This document shows positions 27,551 to 35,749 of a DNA stretch of 64,000 nt, piece by piece. This DNA comes from an uncultured Gammaproteobacteria bacterium. GTDB taxonomy: Bacteria > Pseudomonadota > Gammaproteobacteria > Eutrophobiales > Eutrophobiaceae. The notes below the pieces were generated by a model, which saw only the letters and a program-made list of their open reading frames with translations, was not told the DNA's origin and ran no database searches. The stretch lies in NCBI GenBank assembly GCA_958295485.1, contig OY282354.1:3310042-3374041 (forward strand). Reading direction: 5' to 3'. Each line of letters opens with the position of its first letter. Within the stretch, counting starts at the first letter, position 1. Both the position numbers and the translations under genes were made by a program.

Positions 27551-28170
27551 GAACCAGCGCCCGCTTGCAACAGTGGGTAAAGATCGGGCCATAGATTGTC
27601 CAGCATGATTTTTTGTGCTTCAGCTTCAGGATGAATACCGTCACTTTGCATCAAATCCGCGTTATCGGCAACATTATTCAGGATGAATTGCGTCAGAACC
27701 ACGCCATCCCGCAAAGACAGTTCTTTATAGATACCCACGAACTTTTCTATATACTGCTTGCCATAATTAGGCGGCAGTAGCATTTCCACCAATAGTATCC
27801 TGCTGCCTGAAACAGAAATTTTCTCAATGATGCTTGATAAATTGTCTTTAATTTCCACCAGGGGAATACCCCTGAGCCCGTCGTTCCCACCCAGTTCGAC
27901 TATCGTTATGTCCGGTTTGATCCCTTTCAAGATAAGATCAAGCCGGTTGTTCGCCCCGTGGGTGGTCTCGCCGCTGATACTGGCATTGATGACGTCATGG
28001 GGGTAGCCTTCACTTGCAAGGCGGTCTTGCAATTGCGACACCCAACCTGCTTCCAATGCTATACCATGAGCGGCGCTTAAACTGTCACCCAACACAAGAA
28101 TTATTTTCCCGGCCGCGCAAACCGGCAACGAGATGGATAAAACAACTAAAAAAGTGAACGATCTAAACAT
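27547..28170 (-). CDS. tesA: Multifunctional acyl-CoA thioesterase/lysophospholipase, SGNH type
   Basis: 207 aa periplasmic enzyme. The signal peptide MFRSFTFLVVLSISLPVCAA is cleaved near residue 20. SGNH blocks: GDSLSAAHG (nucleophile Ser), ISGETTHG, GGNDGLRG (oxyanion Asn) and DGIHP (Asp/His pair) near residue 183. It hydrolyses thioesters and simple esters. Its ATG shares a CATG palindrome with the ATG of the divergent ybbA gene, the usual tesA/ybbA divergence taken to overlap. Confidence 0.93.
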   Translation of the reverse strand: MFRSFTFLVVLSISLPVCAAGKIILVLGDSLSAAHGIALEAGWVSQLQDRLASEGYPHDVINASISGETTHGANNRLDLILKGIKPDITIVELGGNDGLRGIPLVEIKDNLSSIIEKISVSGSRILLVEMLLPPNYGKQYIEKFVGIYKELSLRDGVVLTQFILNNVADNADLMQSDGIHPEAEAQKIMLDNLWPDLYPLLQAGAGS

Positions 28171-28846
28171 GGATAAAACCTCGAATTACATTATCCGGGC
28201 GGAAAACCTGGTCAAGCAGGTTCACAGTCCCGCCGGTATTCTGACCATCCTGGATAATATCAGCTTGGAGATAAAATACAGCGAAAGTCTTGCGATAGTC
28301 GGCGTATCCGGCTCCGGGAAATCCACATTGCTCGGCATATTGGCGGGACTGGACCTGCCATCAAGCGGCAAGGTCATATTGGATAACGTAGAGTTGACCG
28401 GACTGGATGAAGACGGCAGGGCGAAATTGCGCAACCGGCGCGTCGGTTTCGTGTTTCAATCATTCCAGCTGCTGCCGGGGTTGACCGCCCTGGAGAACGT
28501 CATGCTGCCGCTGGAACTGGCCGGGAAAAGCGACGCTGATGAATGGGCGAGAGAGCAACTTGCGGAGGTCGGATTGGCAGACCGGATGGCGCATTACCCG
28601 AACCAGTTGTCGGGAGGTGAACAACAACGGGTCGCCATCGCCCGCGCTTTTGTCGGGAAACCGGCGATCCTGTTCCTCGATGAATTTACCGGAAATCTCC
28701 ATCAAAAGACGGTCGGACAAATCATGGAACTGCTGTTTCGCCTGAATTCAGACCGCGGCGCCACCTTGCTGCTGGTGACCCATGACACCAACGTAGCCAC
28801 CCATTGTTCCCGAAAACTGACCATGGCCGGCGGCAGGATCATCTAA
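28169..28846 (+). CDS. ybbA: ABC transporter ATP-binding protein YbbA (LolD-like)
   Basis: 225 aa from the ATG at 28169; an in-frame ATG at 28133 would overlap tesA by 38 bp. Walker A GVSGSGKST near residue 47, Q-loop FVFQSFQLLPG near 93, signature LSGGEQQR near 147, Walker B and D-loop ILFLDEFTGNLHQKT near 168, and switch VTHD near 201. LolD/MacB-type proteins normally read DEPTGNLD; here Pro is Phe and the D-loop Asp is His, which may weaken dimer coupling. It pairs with the permease YbbP, usually directly adjacent; here 291 bp with hairpin repeats intervene. Confidence 0.9.
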   Translation: MDKTSNYIIRAENLVKQVHSPAGILTILDNISLEIKYSESLAIVGVSGSGKSTLLGILAGLDLPSSGKVILDNVELTGLDEDGRAKLRNRRVGFVFQSFQLLPGLTALENVMLPLELAGKSDADEWAREQLAEVGLADRMAHYPNQLSGGEQQRVAIARAFVGKPAILFLDEFTGNLHQKTVGQIMELLFRLNSDRGATLLLVTHDTNVATHCSRKLTMAGGRII

Positions 28847-29013
28847 CGGCAAAGCAGTTTCCAGTGCCTGTCCTCCATGCCCCCCCCAAGGAGGGTGTCG
28901 CAGAAGGAGCGCTTCATATAACGATATTTTTCTTGGGAAAGTCTGATTTATCCAGGGTTTCCCGTGGTGCAGGGATGCGCCACCCTGTTCAATCACGATA
29001 AGTGATTGGATAT

Positions 29014-29095
29014 GCGAGGAAACCGAAAACCGCGTTTTCGGTTTCCTCGCCCTGGCAATTACAGGATGTAATTAATCAAGGCTTCCCTTATATTA
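29014..29095. repeat. Dispersed hairpin repeat, copy 2, with 17-bp perfect stem
   Basis: GCGAGGAAACCGAAAAC-cgc-GTTTTCGGTTTCCTCGC (29014-29050) is a perfect 17-bp stem with a 3-base loop. It runs into the about 62-bp repeat shared, inverted, with 25927-25992. It lies between ybbA and ybbP, which are normally contiguous, so this looks like an insertion that could terminate or process the transcript. Confidence 0.8.
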
Positions 29096-29137
29096 ACGGA
29101 ATGTGCGGGGGAACCAGGAACGGTCATGCAATGAGAA

Positions 29138-31612
29138 ATGTGGATTAAATTATCACTTACGTACCTTAAACGGGATTGGCGGGCGGGAGAGTTACGCCTG
29201 ATCGCCCTGGCCTTGATCATCGCCATCGCCAGTTTGACTTCGGTTAATTTCTTCACGAATCGCATCAACCTGGCCATCGAAACCCAGGCTACCGAGTTGC
29301 TGGCGGCCGACCTTGTCGTGCGCTCGGGCGAACCGATAAAACAGGAACTAATCGAACAAGCCGGGGCCTTGGGGTTAAAGACGGCGCTGACGATCAACTT
29401 CCACAGCGTCATCGTCTTCGCAGGGAAACTGGAACTGGCGGAGGTAAAGGCAGTACAGCCCGCTTATCCTTTGCGGGGCCGGTTGCAAATTTCAGAGCAA
29501 TTATTTTCCGGGGAAACAGCCAGCGAAGATATTCCGCAGCCGGGCAAGGTCTGGCCTGACGCCAGGCTGTTTCAATCGCTGGGCCTTGAAACGGGTGACC
29601 GGGTAAACCTGGGCGCGGCGTCTTTCGACGCGGCAAAGGTATTAACCTATGAACCTGATCGCGGGGGCGACCTGTTCAATATCGCGCCGAGATTATTGAT
29701 GAACATCGCCGACCTGGAAGCCACCGAGCTCATCCAGCCCGGCAGCCGGGCGGTTTACAAGCTGCTGGTAGCGGGCCCCGGTGATGCGGTTGTCGGGTTT
29801 CGCGCCTTGACAAGCAAATACGAGGAATACGAGATCCAGGGCATACGCGACGCCCGACCTGAATTGCGCGCGGCGCTGGACCGGACGAAACAATTCTCAG
29901 GCCTGGCGGTACTGGTCAGTATCGCCCTGGCCGGACTTGCGATAGCCATGTCGGCGCGCCGCTATGCGGTCAGACATTTTGACAACTGCGCCATCATGCG
30001 TTGCTTCGGCGCGCAGCAAGGCACGATTGTCAAAATCTATTTCACTCAACTGTTAATCCTCGCTTTAGCTTGCAGTGGCATCGGCTGTGCGCTCGGCTAC
30101 CTGGGCCAGGAAGGCTTGGCCGCGCTGATGAGCGGCATAGTATCGAGGCCCTTGCCGGCGCCCACGCTCACCCCGGTATTAATCGGCATGTCAGCCGGCG
30201 TGCTGGCGGTACTCGGCTTTGCCATGCCGCAGATATTGAGACTGAAAAACGTTGCCCCCCTGAGGGCGATCAGGCGGGATTTAATCCCGCTGCCCTTGAG
30301 CAATTTGAGCATTTATCCGGCGGCAATCGGTTGCCTGTTATTACTGACACCCTGGCAATCAGGCAGCCTGAACTTGACCTTTTACAGTTTTATCGGATTA
30401 TTGATAACCGGTTTATCAGCGTTCCTGGCGGCGCGGGTGGGCATCCATTGCCTGGACAGGTTAAGGGCCAAAGTCGGCATCGCAGTCCGTTTCGGCCTGG
30501 CGAACGTCGTCCGCAGGGCCGACCTGAGCACGGCGCAAATTTTAGCTATCAGTCTCGGGGTGATGACGTTGACTCTATTGACACTGAGCAGGACGGACCT
30601 CCTGGCAAACTGGCGTGACCGGTTGCCTGAAGATACACCCAATTATTTCCTTATTAACATCCAGCCGGATGAAGTGGCCGCAGTCAAAACGTTTATTAAA
30701 ACCCGGGGCGGACCGATGGCCCAAGCCTACCCGATGATCCGCGCCCGCCTGGTGACCATTAACGACAAGGCGGTTAATCCCGATGATTATGAAGACGATC
30801 AGGCAAAGCATTTTGCCAAGCATATATTGAATTTATCCATGGCGGAAACATTGCCGGCGAACAACCGCCTGGTTGAAGGTGAATGGTGGGACGATGCCGG
30901 TGAAAACCTGTTTTCCTTTGAAGAAGAGTTTGCCGGCGCCCTGAATATCGTCACGGGTGACAGGCTGACCTTCAAAATCGCGGACAAACGAGTGACGGGT
31001 ACCGTTGCCAACCTCAGGGGAGTTGATTGGGATACGTTCGACGTTAATTTTTTCGTCATTGCCAACCCGGGCACGCTTGATGATTACCCGACCACTTACA
31101 TTACCAGCTTGCATTTGCCGCCGGAGCGGAAACGACTGCTCATTGACCTCATAAGAGCCTACCCGAACGTCACTGTTTTTGACGTGGACACCATCCTGGG
31201 GCAGGTGCGAAACGTCATGGAACAGGTTATCAGGGCAATAGAATTTGTTTTTGGTTTTACCCTGCTGGCCGGTGTCATCGTGTTGCTGTCCGCGCTGCAA
31301 ACCACGCATGATGAACGACGGTATGAATCCGCCTTGCTAACGACCCTCGGCGCGGGACGCAACCACGTATTGACCGGTTTGTTCGCAGAGTTTGCTTTTC
31401 TCGGCCTGGTCGCCGGGATCATCTCTGCGCTGGCTGCCACCGCAGCACAGATATTACTCGCCGAATACGTCTTTAAAATCGACGTTACGGTAAACCCCTG
31501 GGTCTGGTTAATCACCCCGTTACTTTGTACGCTTATCATCGTCACCGCCGGGTTGCTGGGCACCCGCAAGGTGTTATCCACGCCACCGATGGTTGCGCTC
31601 AAACAGGTCTGA
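29138..31612 (+). CDS. ybbP: FtsX-family permease YbbP
   Basis: 824 aa inner-membrane protein. TM1 near residues 18-40 is followed by a large periplasmic domain, a TM cluster near 255-370, further helices near 385-425 and 475-495, a second periplasmic domain, and three C-terminal TMs ending ILLAEYVFKIDVTVNPWVWL. This duplicated FtsX core (about ten TMs) is the COG3127 layout. With YbbA it forms a MacB-like mechanotransmission complex of uncertain substrate. Coding appears intact. An ATG at 29138 precedes the first helix closely. Confidence 0.9.
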   Translation: MWIKLSLTYLKRDWRAGELRLIALALIIAIASLTSVNFFTNRINLAIETQATELLAADLVVRSGEPIKQELIEQAGALGLKTALTINFHSVIVFAGKLELAEVKAVQPAYPLRGRLQISEQLFSGETASEDIPQPGKVWPDARLFQSLGLETGDRVNLGAASFDAAKVLTYEPDRGGDLFNIAPRLLMNIADLEATELIQPGSRAVYKLLVAGPGDAVVGFRALTSKYEEYEIQGIRDARPELRAALDRTKQFSGLAVLVSIALAGLAIAMSARRYAVRHFDNCAIMRCFGAQQGTIVKIYFTQLLILALACSGIGCALGYLGQEGLAALMSGIVSRPLPAPTLTPVLIGMSAGVLAVLGFAMPQILRLKNVAPLRAIRRDLIPLPLSNLSIYPAAIGCLLLLTPWQSGSLNLTFYSFIGLLITGLSAFLAARVGIHCLDRLRAKVGIAVRFGLANVVRRADLSTAQILAISLGVMTLTLLTLSRTDLLANWRDRLPEDTPNYFLINIQPDEVAAVKTFIKTRGGPMAQAYPMIRARLVTINDKAVNPDDYEDDQAKHFAKHILNLSMAETLPANNRLVEGEWWDDAGENLFSFEEEFAGALNIVTGDRLTFKIADKRVTGTVANLRGVDWDTFDVNFFVIANPGTLDDYPTTYITSLHLPPERKRLLIDLIRAYPNVTVFDVDTILGQVRNVMEQVIRAIEFVFGFTLLAGVIVLLSALQTTHDERRYESALLTTLGAGRNHVLTGLFAEFAFLGLVAGIISALAATAAQILLAEYVFKIDVTVNPWVWLITPLLCTLIIVTAGLLGTRKVLSTPPMVALKQV

Positions 31613-31676
31613 GGGCAGAAGACGGAGAGCGGTAGAGATGGCGGGGCAAGCGCACACTTGTAAAGCCGACCAGGCC

Positions 31677-31744
31677 AAGAGAGGGTTTGCGGGCTGTTTT
31701 GGAGTGACTTCGCGCGGAACGGAAAAACAGCCCGCAAATCCTCT
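31677..31744. repeat. Twin hairpin element, copy 1
   Basis: AGAGGGTTTGCGGGCTGTTT and the complementary AAACAGCCCGCAAATCCTCT are separated by about 24 bases, so they pair into a long stem. It lies downstream of ybbP. Copy 2 at 31860-31927 differs at about one internal position. Confidence 0.85.
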
Positions 31745-31859
31745 CGATTGATGGCACGATATTCTCTATTCCCCCCGAATTCCCCACTTCCCGAAAAAGC
31801 ATACACTTGCCCCAAAACTCTCCCCAGGACAAGCTCATACTCGCAAAGCCACCCAAACC

Positions 31860-31927
31860 AAGAGAGGGTTTGCGGGCTGTTTTGGAGAGACTTCGCGCGG
31901 AACGGAAAAACAGCCCGCAAATCCTCT
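31860..31927. repeat. Twin hairpin element, copy 2
   Basis: Same orientation as copy 1, offset 183 bp; the intervening sequence is less similar. Both lie in the 479-bp ybbP-hemH spacer, which holds no gene I can recognise. Likely REP-like elements acting in transcript termination or stability. Confidence 0.85.
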
Positions 31928-32091
31928 TTCGGCCCGGTCAGCTTCTCGCCCCGGCAGAGATGGCAATTCCTGCTTGCTCAAATACCATTATCCGAAGCAG
32001 AGTGAAAAAGATCATGTCCGCAATGCGTTATACTAACAAGCTATTGTTACCAAAGAAGCCCGATAAATTCAAAATACGACAATAGTGAAAA

Positions 32092-33132
32092 ATGGTTTCA
32101 TTCAACGGTAATTCCGGGTTCAACCACGAGACGCCGGCAACGGTAGGCGTACTGGTTACCAATCTTGGGACGCCGGACGCGCCGACTCCCGCCGCGCTGA
32201 GAAAGTACCTGGCTGAGTTTCTCTCCGACCCGCGCGTCATCGAAACGCCAAAGGTACCCTGGTGGTTCATATTGCACGGCATCGTCCTCCGTCTTCGCCC
32301 CAAACGTTCCGCCAAGGCCTATAAGGAAATATGGACTGCGGACGGGTCGCCTTTATTGTCCATCTCGAAAAAACAAGCCCGGGCAATTCAGGCGGTACTG
32401 GATGATAACGATAAAGTGACTTTTCATGTCGAATTAGGCATGCGTTACGGCAACCCTTCCATCCGGTCTGCCCTTGAGAAACTACAGCGGCATAATGCCC
32501 AAAAGCTGTTGATCTTCCCCCTGTACCCGCAATATTCCGCAGCCACAACAGCCTCGACCTTCGATGCGGTCGCCGACGTTCTGAAAACGTGGCGTTGGCT
32601 CCCCGAGCTGAGGATGATCAGGCATTATCATGATAATCCCGGTTATATCAATGCCATCGCAGAGAGCATCCGTAGCCAATGGGCGAAATCCGATAAACCG
32701 GATAAACTGCTGTTTTCGTTTCATGGCTTGCCAAAACACTATGTTCTTGCCGGTGATCCTTACCTTGATGAATGCCACAAAACCGCTCGTTTAACAGCCG
32801 AACAACTGGCGTTGAGTGAGGAGCGCTGGGCGGTGTCATTCCAATCCCGCTTCGGCCCCCGTGAATGGCTGCAACCCTATACGGACAAACTACTGCAACA
32901 ATGGGGAAAATCGGGCGTGGAACGCGTGCAGGTCTTATGTCCCGGGTTTGCGGCAGACTGTCTTGAAACGCTGGAAGAAATTCAAATGCAAAACAGGGAG
33001 TTTTTTCTGTCCGCCGGCGGGAAAAAATTTACTTACATACCCGCTCTTAACGACCAGCCGCTGCACGTCACCGCCTTGTGTGAAATCATCGGGGAGCACG
33101 TACAAGGCTGGACAAACCCGAGGACGGCCTGA
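32092..33132 (+). CDS. hemH: Ferrochelatase
   Basis: 346 aa; inserts Fe2+ into protoporphyrin IX in the last step of protoheme synthesis. VLVTNLGTPDAPTPAALRKY at the start, FPLYPQYSAATTAS near residue 143, the catalytic His in FSFHGLPKHY near 209, QSRFGPREWLQPYTDKLL near 248 and the metal-site Glu region CPGFAADCLETLEEI near 282. It is a typical proteobacterial enzyme without visible fusion. No [2Fe-2S] Cys tail is seen. Confidence 0.95.
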   Translation: MVSFNGNSGFNHETPATVGVLVTNLGTPDAPTPAALRKYLAEFLSDPRVIETPKVPWWFILHGIVLRLRPKRSAKAYKEIWTADGSPLLSISKKQARAIQAVLDDNDKVTFHVELGMRYGNPSIRSALEKLQRHNAQKLLIFPLYPQYSAATTASTFDAVADVLKTWRWLPELRMIRHYHDNPGYINAIAESIRSQWAKSDKPDKLLFSFHGLPKHYVLAGDPYLDECHKTARLTAEQLALSEERWAVSFQSRFGPREWLQPYTDKLLQQWGKSGVERVQVLCPGFAADCLETLEEIQMQNREFFLSAGGKKFTYIPALNDQPLHVTALCEIIGEHVQGWTNPRTA

Positions 33133-33173
33133 AGCAGAGACAGGCACGCGCAACTGATAAGGGGGCAAGTCGC

Positions 33174-34442
33174 TTATATTATTTTATCCTCCGCCAATCG
33201 GCCCAAATCAGCTTGACCGTAGCCTAATAGTCCCTGGTAGATTTCCTCATTGTGTTGGCCCATGTCAGGCCCCAGCCATTTTATTTTGCCGGGCGTGGCC
33301 GACAGTCTTGGAAACACGTTCTGCATTTTCAGGTTATCGTATTTCGGATGCGCCGTATCAACGATGGTTTCCCGCGCAATGAAATGGTCATCGTCCAGCA
33401 TTTCGGGCGCGCGATAAATTCGCCCCGCCGGTATAGCGTGTTTTTCCAGGAGAGCCAATAATTCATCGGTTTTATAATTTACCGACCAGGCGCAGATAAG
33501 TTCATCAAGCGACCCCTGGTTGTCCCCGCGGGCGATGTGGGTACTGAATTTTTCATCCTCTGCCAACGCCGGTTGCTGCATGGCGTCGCATAACCGGGCA
33601 AAGACGGTATCCTGGTTGGCGCCCATCACTATCATCTCATTATCTGCCGTAGGATAAACGTTGGAAGGGGCGATTTTTTCCAATATGGCGCCGGTGCGTT
33701 CCCTGATGGCGCCGGCCTGGCTGTATTCCGGCACCATTGATTCCATCACCCCCAAAACCGCTTCATAGATGGCTGAATCGACGACTTGACCCTGGCCGGT
33801 GCGTTCACGAAATTGCAGCGCCGACAATGCGCCGATAGTGGCGAACATTGCCGCCAGGGAATCACCAATACTGATACCTGCACGGCTTGGCGGGGTGGAA
33901 GGGTCGCCTACGATATAACGCAATCCCCCCATGGCCTCACCGATGCCGCCATAACCGGCCCGGGAAGCATAAGGGCCGTTTTGGCCATACCCGGACACCC
34001 TGACCATGATCACGGCCTTGTTGCTCTTTACCAGGTCGGCATAACCCAATCCCCATTTTTCCATGGTGCCCGGCCTGAAATTCTCCAGGACGATGTCCGA
34101 TCGCTCAACGAGTTCCTGAATAATGGCCTTACCCTTTTCGGTCCTCACGTCTAAAGTGATACATTTTTTGTTGCGGGCGATAATAGGCCACCACAGGGGT
34201 TCTCCCCTGCCCCATTCGCGCATGGGGTCACCCCTCCCGGGTAATTCTATCTTGATCACCTCAGCGCCCAGGTCCGCCAATAATTGCCCACAGAACGGGG
34301 CGGCGATAAGCTGCCCCAGTTCGAGAACGCGTACCCCCGACAAAGCGCCGGGAGTGTTATCATCGTATTTCGTCTTTTTCACCTGCTCTTCCATTCTTCC
34401 AAAGTATTTCTTTAATATCCTTGCGAAGTTCATCAATAACAT
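33174..34442 (-). CDS. Class III CoA transferase (CaiB/BaiF family)
   Basis: 422 aa. LSGVRVLELGQLIAAPFCGQ, then LLADLGAEVIKIE, is the family N-terminus. FRPGTMEKWGLG near residue 120, and GISIGDSLAAMFA near 190 contains the conserved Asp that forms the glutamyl/aspartyl-CoA anhydride. QNVFPRLSATPGKI is near the C-terminus. Family members move CoA between carboxylic acids (formyl, carnitine, succinyl and others). No partner dehydrogenase lies adjacent, so the substrate is unknown. The start is uncertain: ATGs at 34442, 34433 and 34394 are all in frame, and the conserved region begins after the last. Confidence 0.88.
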   Translation of the reverse strand: MLLMNFARILKKYFGRMEEQVKKTKYDDNTPGALSGVRVLELGQLIAAPFCGQLLADLGAEVIKIELPGRGDPMREWGRGEPLWWPIIARNKKCITLDVRTEKGKAIIQELVERSDIVLENFRPGTMEKWGLGYADLVKSNKAVIMVRVSGYGQNGPYASRAGYGGIGEAMGGLRYIVGDPSTPPSRAGISIGDSLAAMFATIGALSALQFRERTGQGQVVDSAIYEAVLGVMESMVPEYSQAGAIRERTGAILEKIAPSNVYPTADNEMIVMGANQDTVFARLCDAMQQPALAEDEKFSTHIARGDNQGSLDELICAWSVNYKTDELLALLEKHAIPAGRIYRAPEMLDDDHFIARETIVDTAHPKYDNLKMQNVFPRLSATPGKIKWLGPDMGQHNEEIYQGLLGYGQADLGRLAEDKII

Positions 34443-34713
34443 TCTTAAATGTTATCCTGTCTGTATTAACGCCTCCAACCCATGAACCAATTTTAAAAAT
34501 CACAGTTATAAAGAGCAATTATCAGAAGGATTACTGACGGAATAATACAGGAAAGACTCATAAGTATTATTACAGGGAATTATTATTAATTTTAGTTAAG
34601 ATTAAGTAAACAAATATACTATGTAAAGTAAAGTTTATAATTCCCTGTATCTGATTCAAGCATAGCCAGTTGCTGAACATCCATGCGCAAAAAAATCACC
34701 CCTTAAAGACCCC

Positions 34714-35691
34714 ATGACAATCAAGAAGATCGGGATCCTCGGCGGCAGTGGTTTTGTCGGTTGTACACTTGCAAACCATTTAAGTCGGGAAGGCTACGCG
34801 CTGAAGGTTTTTACCCGCGACCGCGAAGCAAAACGTCACAATCTTATTTTATTGCCTGAACTCGACCTTATCGAGGCCAACATCCATGACCAGGTCCAAC
34901 TGTCAGCCCATTTATCCGATTGTGACGCCGTAATCAATCTTGTCGGAATCCTGAACGAACGGGGGCGGCGAGGAAGCGGATTTCATCATGTCCACGTCGA
35001 ACTGACCAATAAAATCATAAGGGCCTGTCAGGAAAACAACATTCGCCGCCTGTTGCACATGAGCGCAATCAATGCAGACGCCTCAGGTGGTACCAGCCAT
35101 TATCTCCGCAGCAAGGGTAAAGCCGAAGATAACGCACATGCAGCCGATGGCATCCACGTTACCAGTTTCAGGCCATCCGTCATTTTTGGGAAAGAAGACA
35201 GTTTCTTTAATCGTTTTGCCAGCTTGCTTGAATTAATACCCGTCATATTCCCACTGGCCTGCGCTGAAGCGCGCTTCTCCCCGGTTTTTGTCGAAGACGT
35301 TGCAAAAGCGATGACGGGCGCCCTGGCTGAGCCCCGACATTACGGCAAACGTTATGACTTGTGTGGCCCGAATACCTATGCCTTGCAGGAACTGGTTGAA
35401 TTCACCGGTAAGTGTATCGGCCGCAACAGGGTAATTATCCCGCTGCCGGACGCTATCTCCAGGATGCAGGGGCTGGCGTTCGACCTGGCCGGATTCATAT
35501 TCCATGCCTTGGGCATCGAACAACCTTTCTCAAGGGATAATTATCTTTCGACCAAAATGGATGCTGTTTGCCGATGTAATGATCTTGTTGCCCTGGGCAT
35601 CAGTCCCACGGCAATCGAGGGTATCGTGCCGGGCTACCTGACCAATAAAACCCAGCGGGGAAAATACGCCGCCTACCGTCGAGCGAAATAA
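34714..35691 (+). CDS. NAD(P)-binding protein, NDUFA9-like atypical SDR
   Basis: 325 aa. GILGGSGFVGCTLANHLSRE near residue 6 is the dinucleotide motif (GGxGFvG). INLVGILNERG near 74 and FHHVHVELTNKII follow; the usual Y..K pair appears as YLRSKGKAE near 130, and SFRPSVIFGKEDSFFNRFA near 150 is the NDUFA9/YfcH-type signature. The function of free-standing bacterial members is unclear; suggestions include quinone or lipid-related redox. AT-rich sequence (34500-34700), probably promoter-bearing, precedes it. Confidence 0.8.
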   Translation: MTIKKIGILGGSGFVGCTLANHLSREGYALKVFTRDREAKRHNLILLPELDLIEANIHDQVQLSAHLSDCDAVINLVGILNERGRRGSGFHHVHVELTNKIIRACQENNIRRLLHMSAINADASGGTSHYLRSKGKAEDNAHAADGIHVTSFRPSVIFGKEDSFFNRFASLLELIPVIFPLACAEARFSPVFVEDVAKAMTGALAEPRHYGKRYDLCGPNTYALQELVEFTGKCIGRNRVIIPLPDAISRMQGLAFDLAGFIFHALGIEQPFSRDNYLSTKMDAVCRCNDLVALGISPTAIEGIVPGYLTNKTQRGKYAAYRRAK

Positions 35692-35749
35692 GGGACAGTC
35701 CACGTTTTCCCTCAAAACCCCCTCTGGCCCGCATAGCTCACCAATTCGC

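Larger units (their letters stand above)
27344..27610. repeat. 101-bp tandem repeat covering the tesA/nudix junction
   Basis: Units begin at 27344, 27445 and 27546; the third is partial and is the native tesA 3' end. Each unit holds the last about 20 codons of tesA, the ATGA overlap and the first about 10 codons of the Nudix gene. Units 1 and 2 differ from each other at only a few positions. Confidence 0.95.

Noticed and set aside
31159..31920. 253-codon frame antisense to ybbP and its downstream hairpins
   Set aside because: It crosses the hairpin repeats twice and repeats its own sequence because of them; no protein motif.
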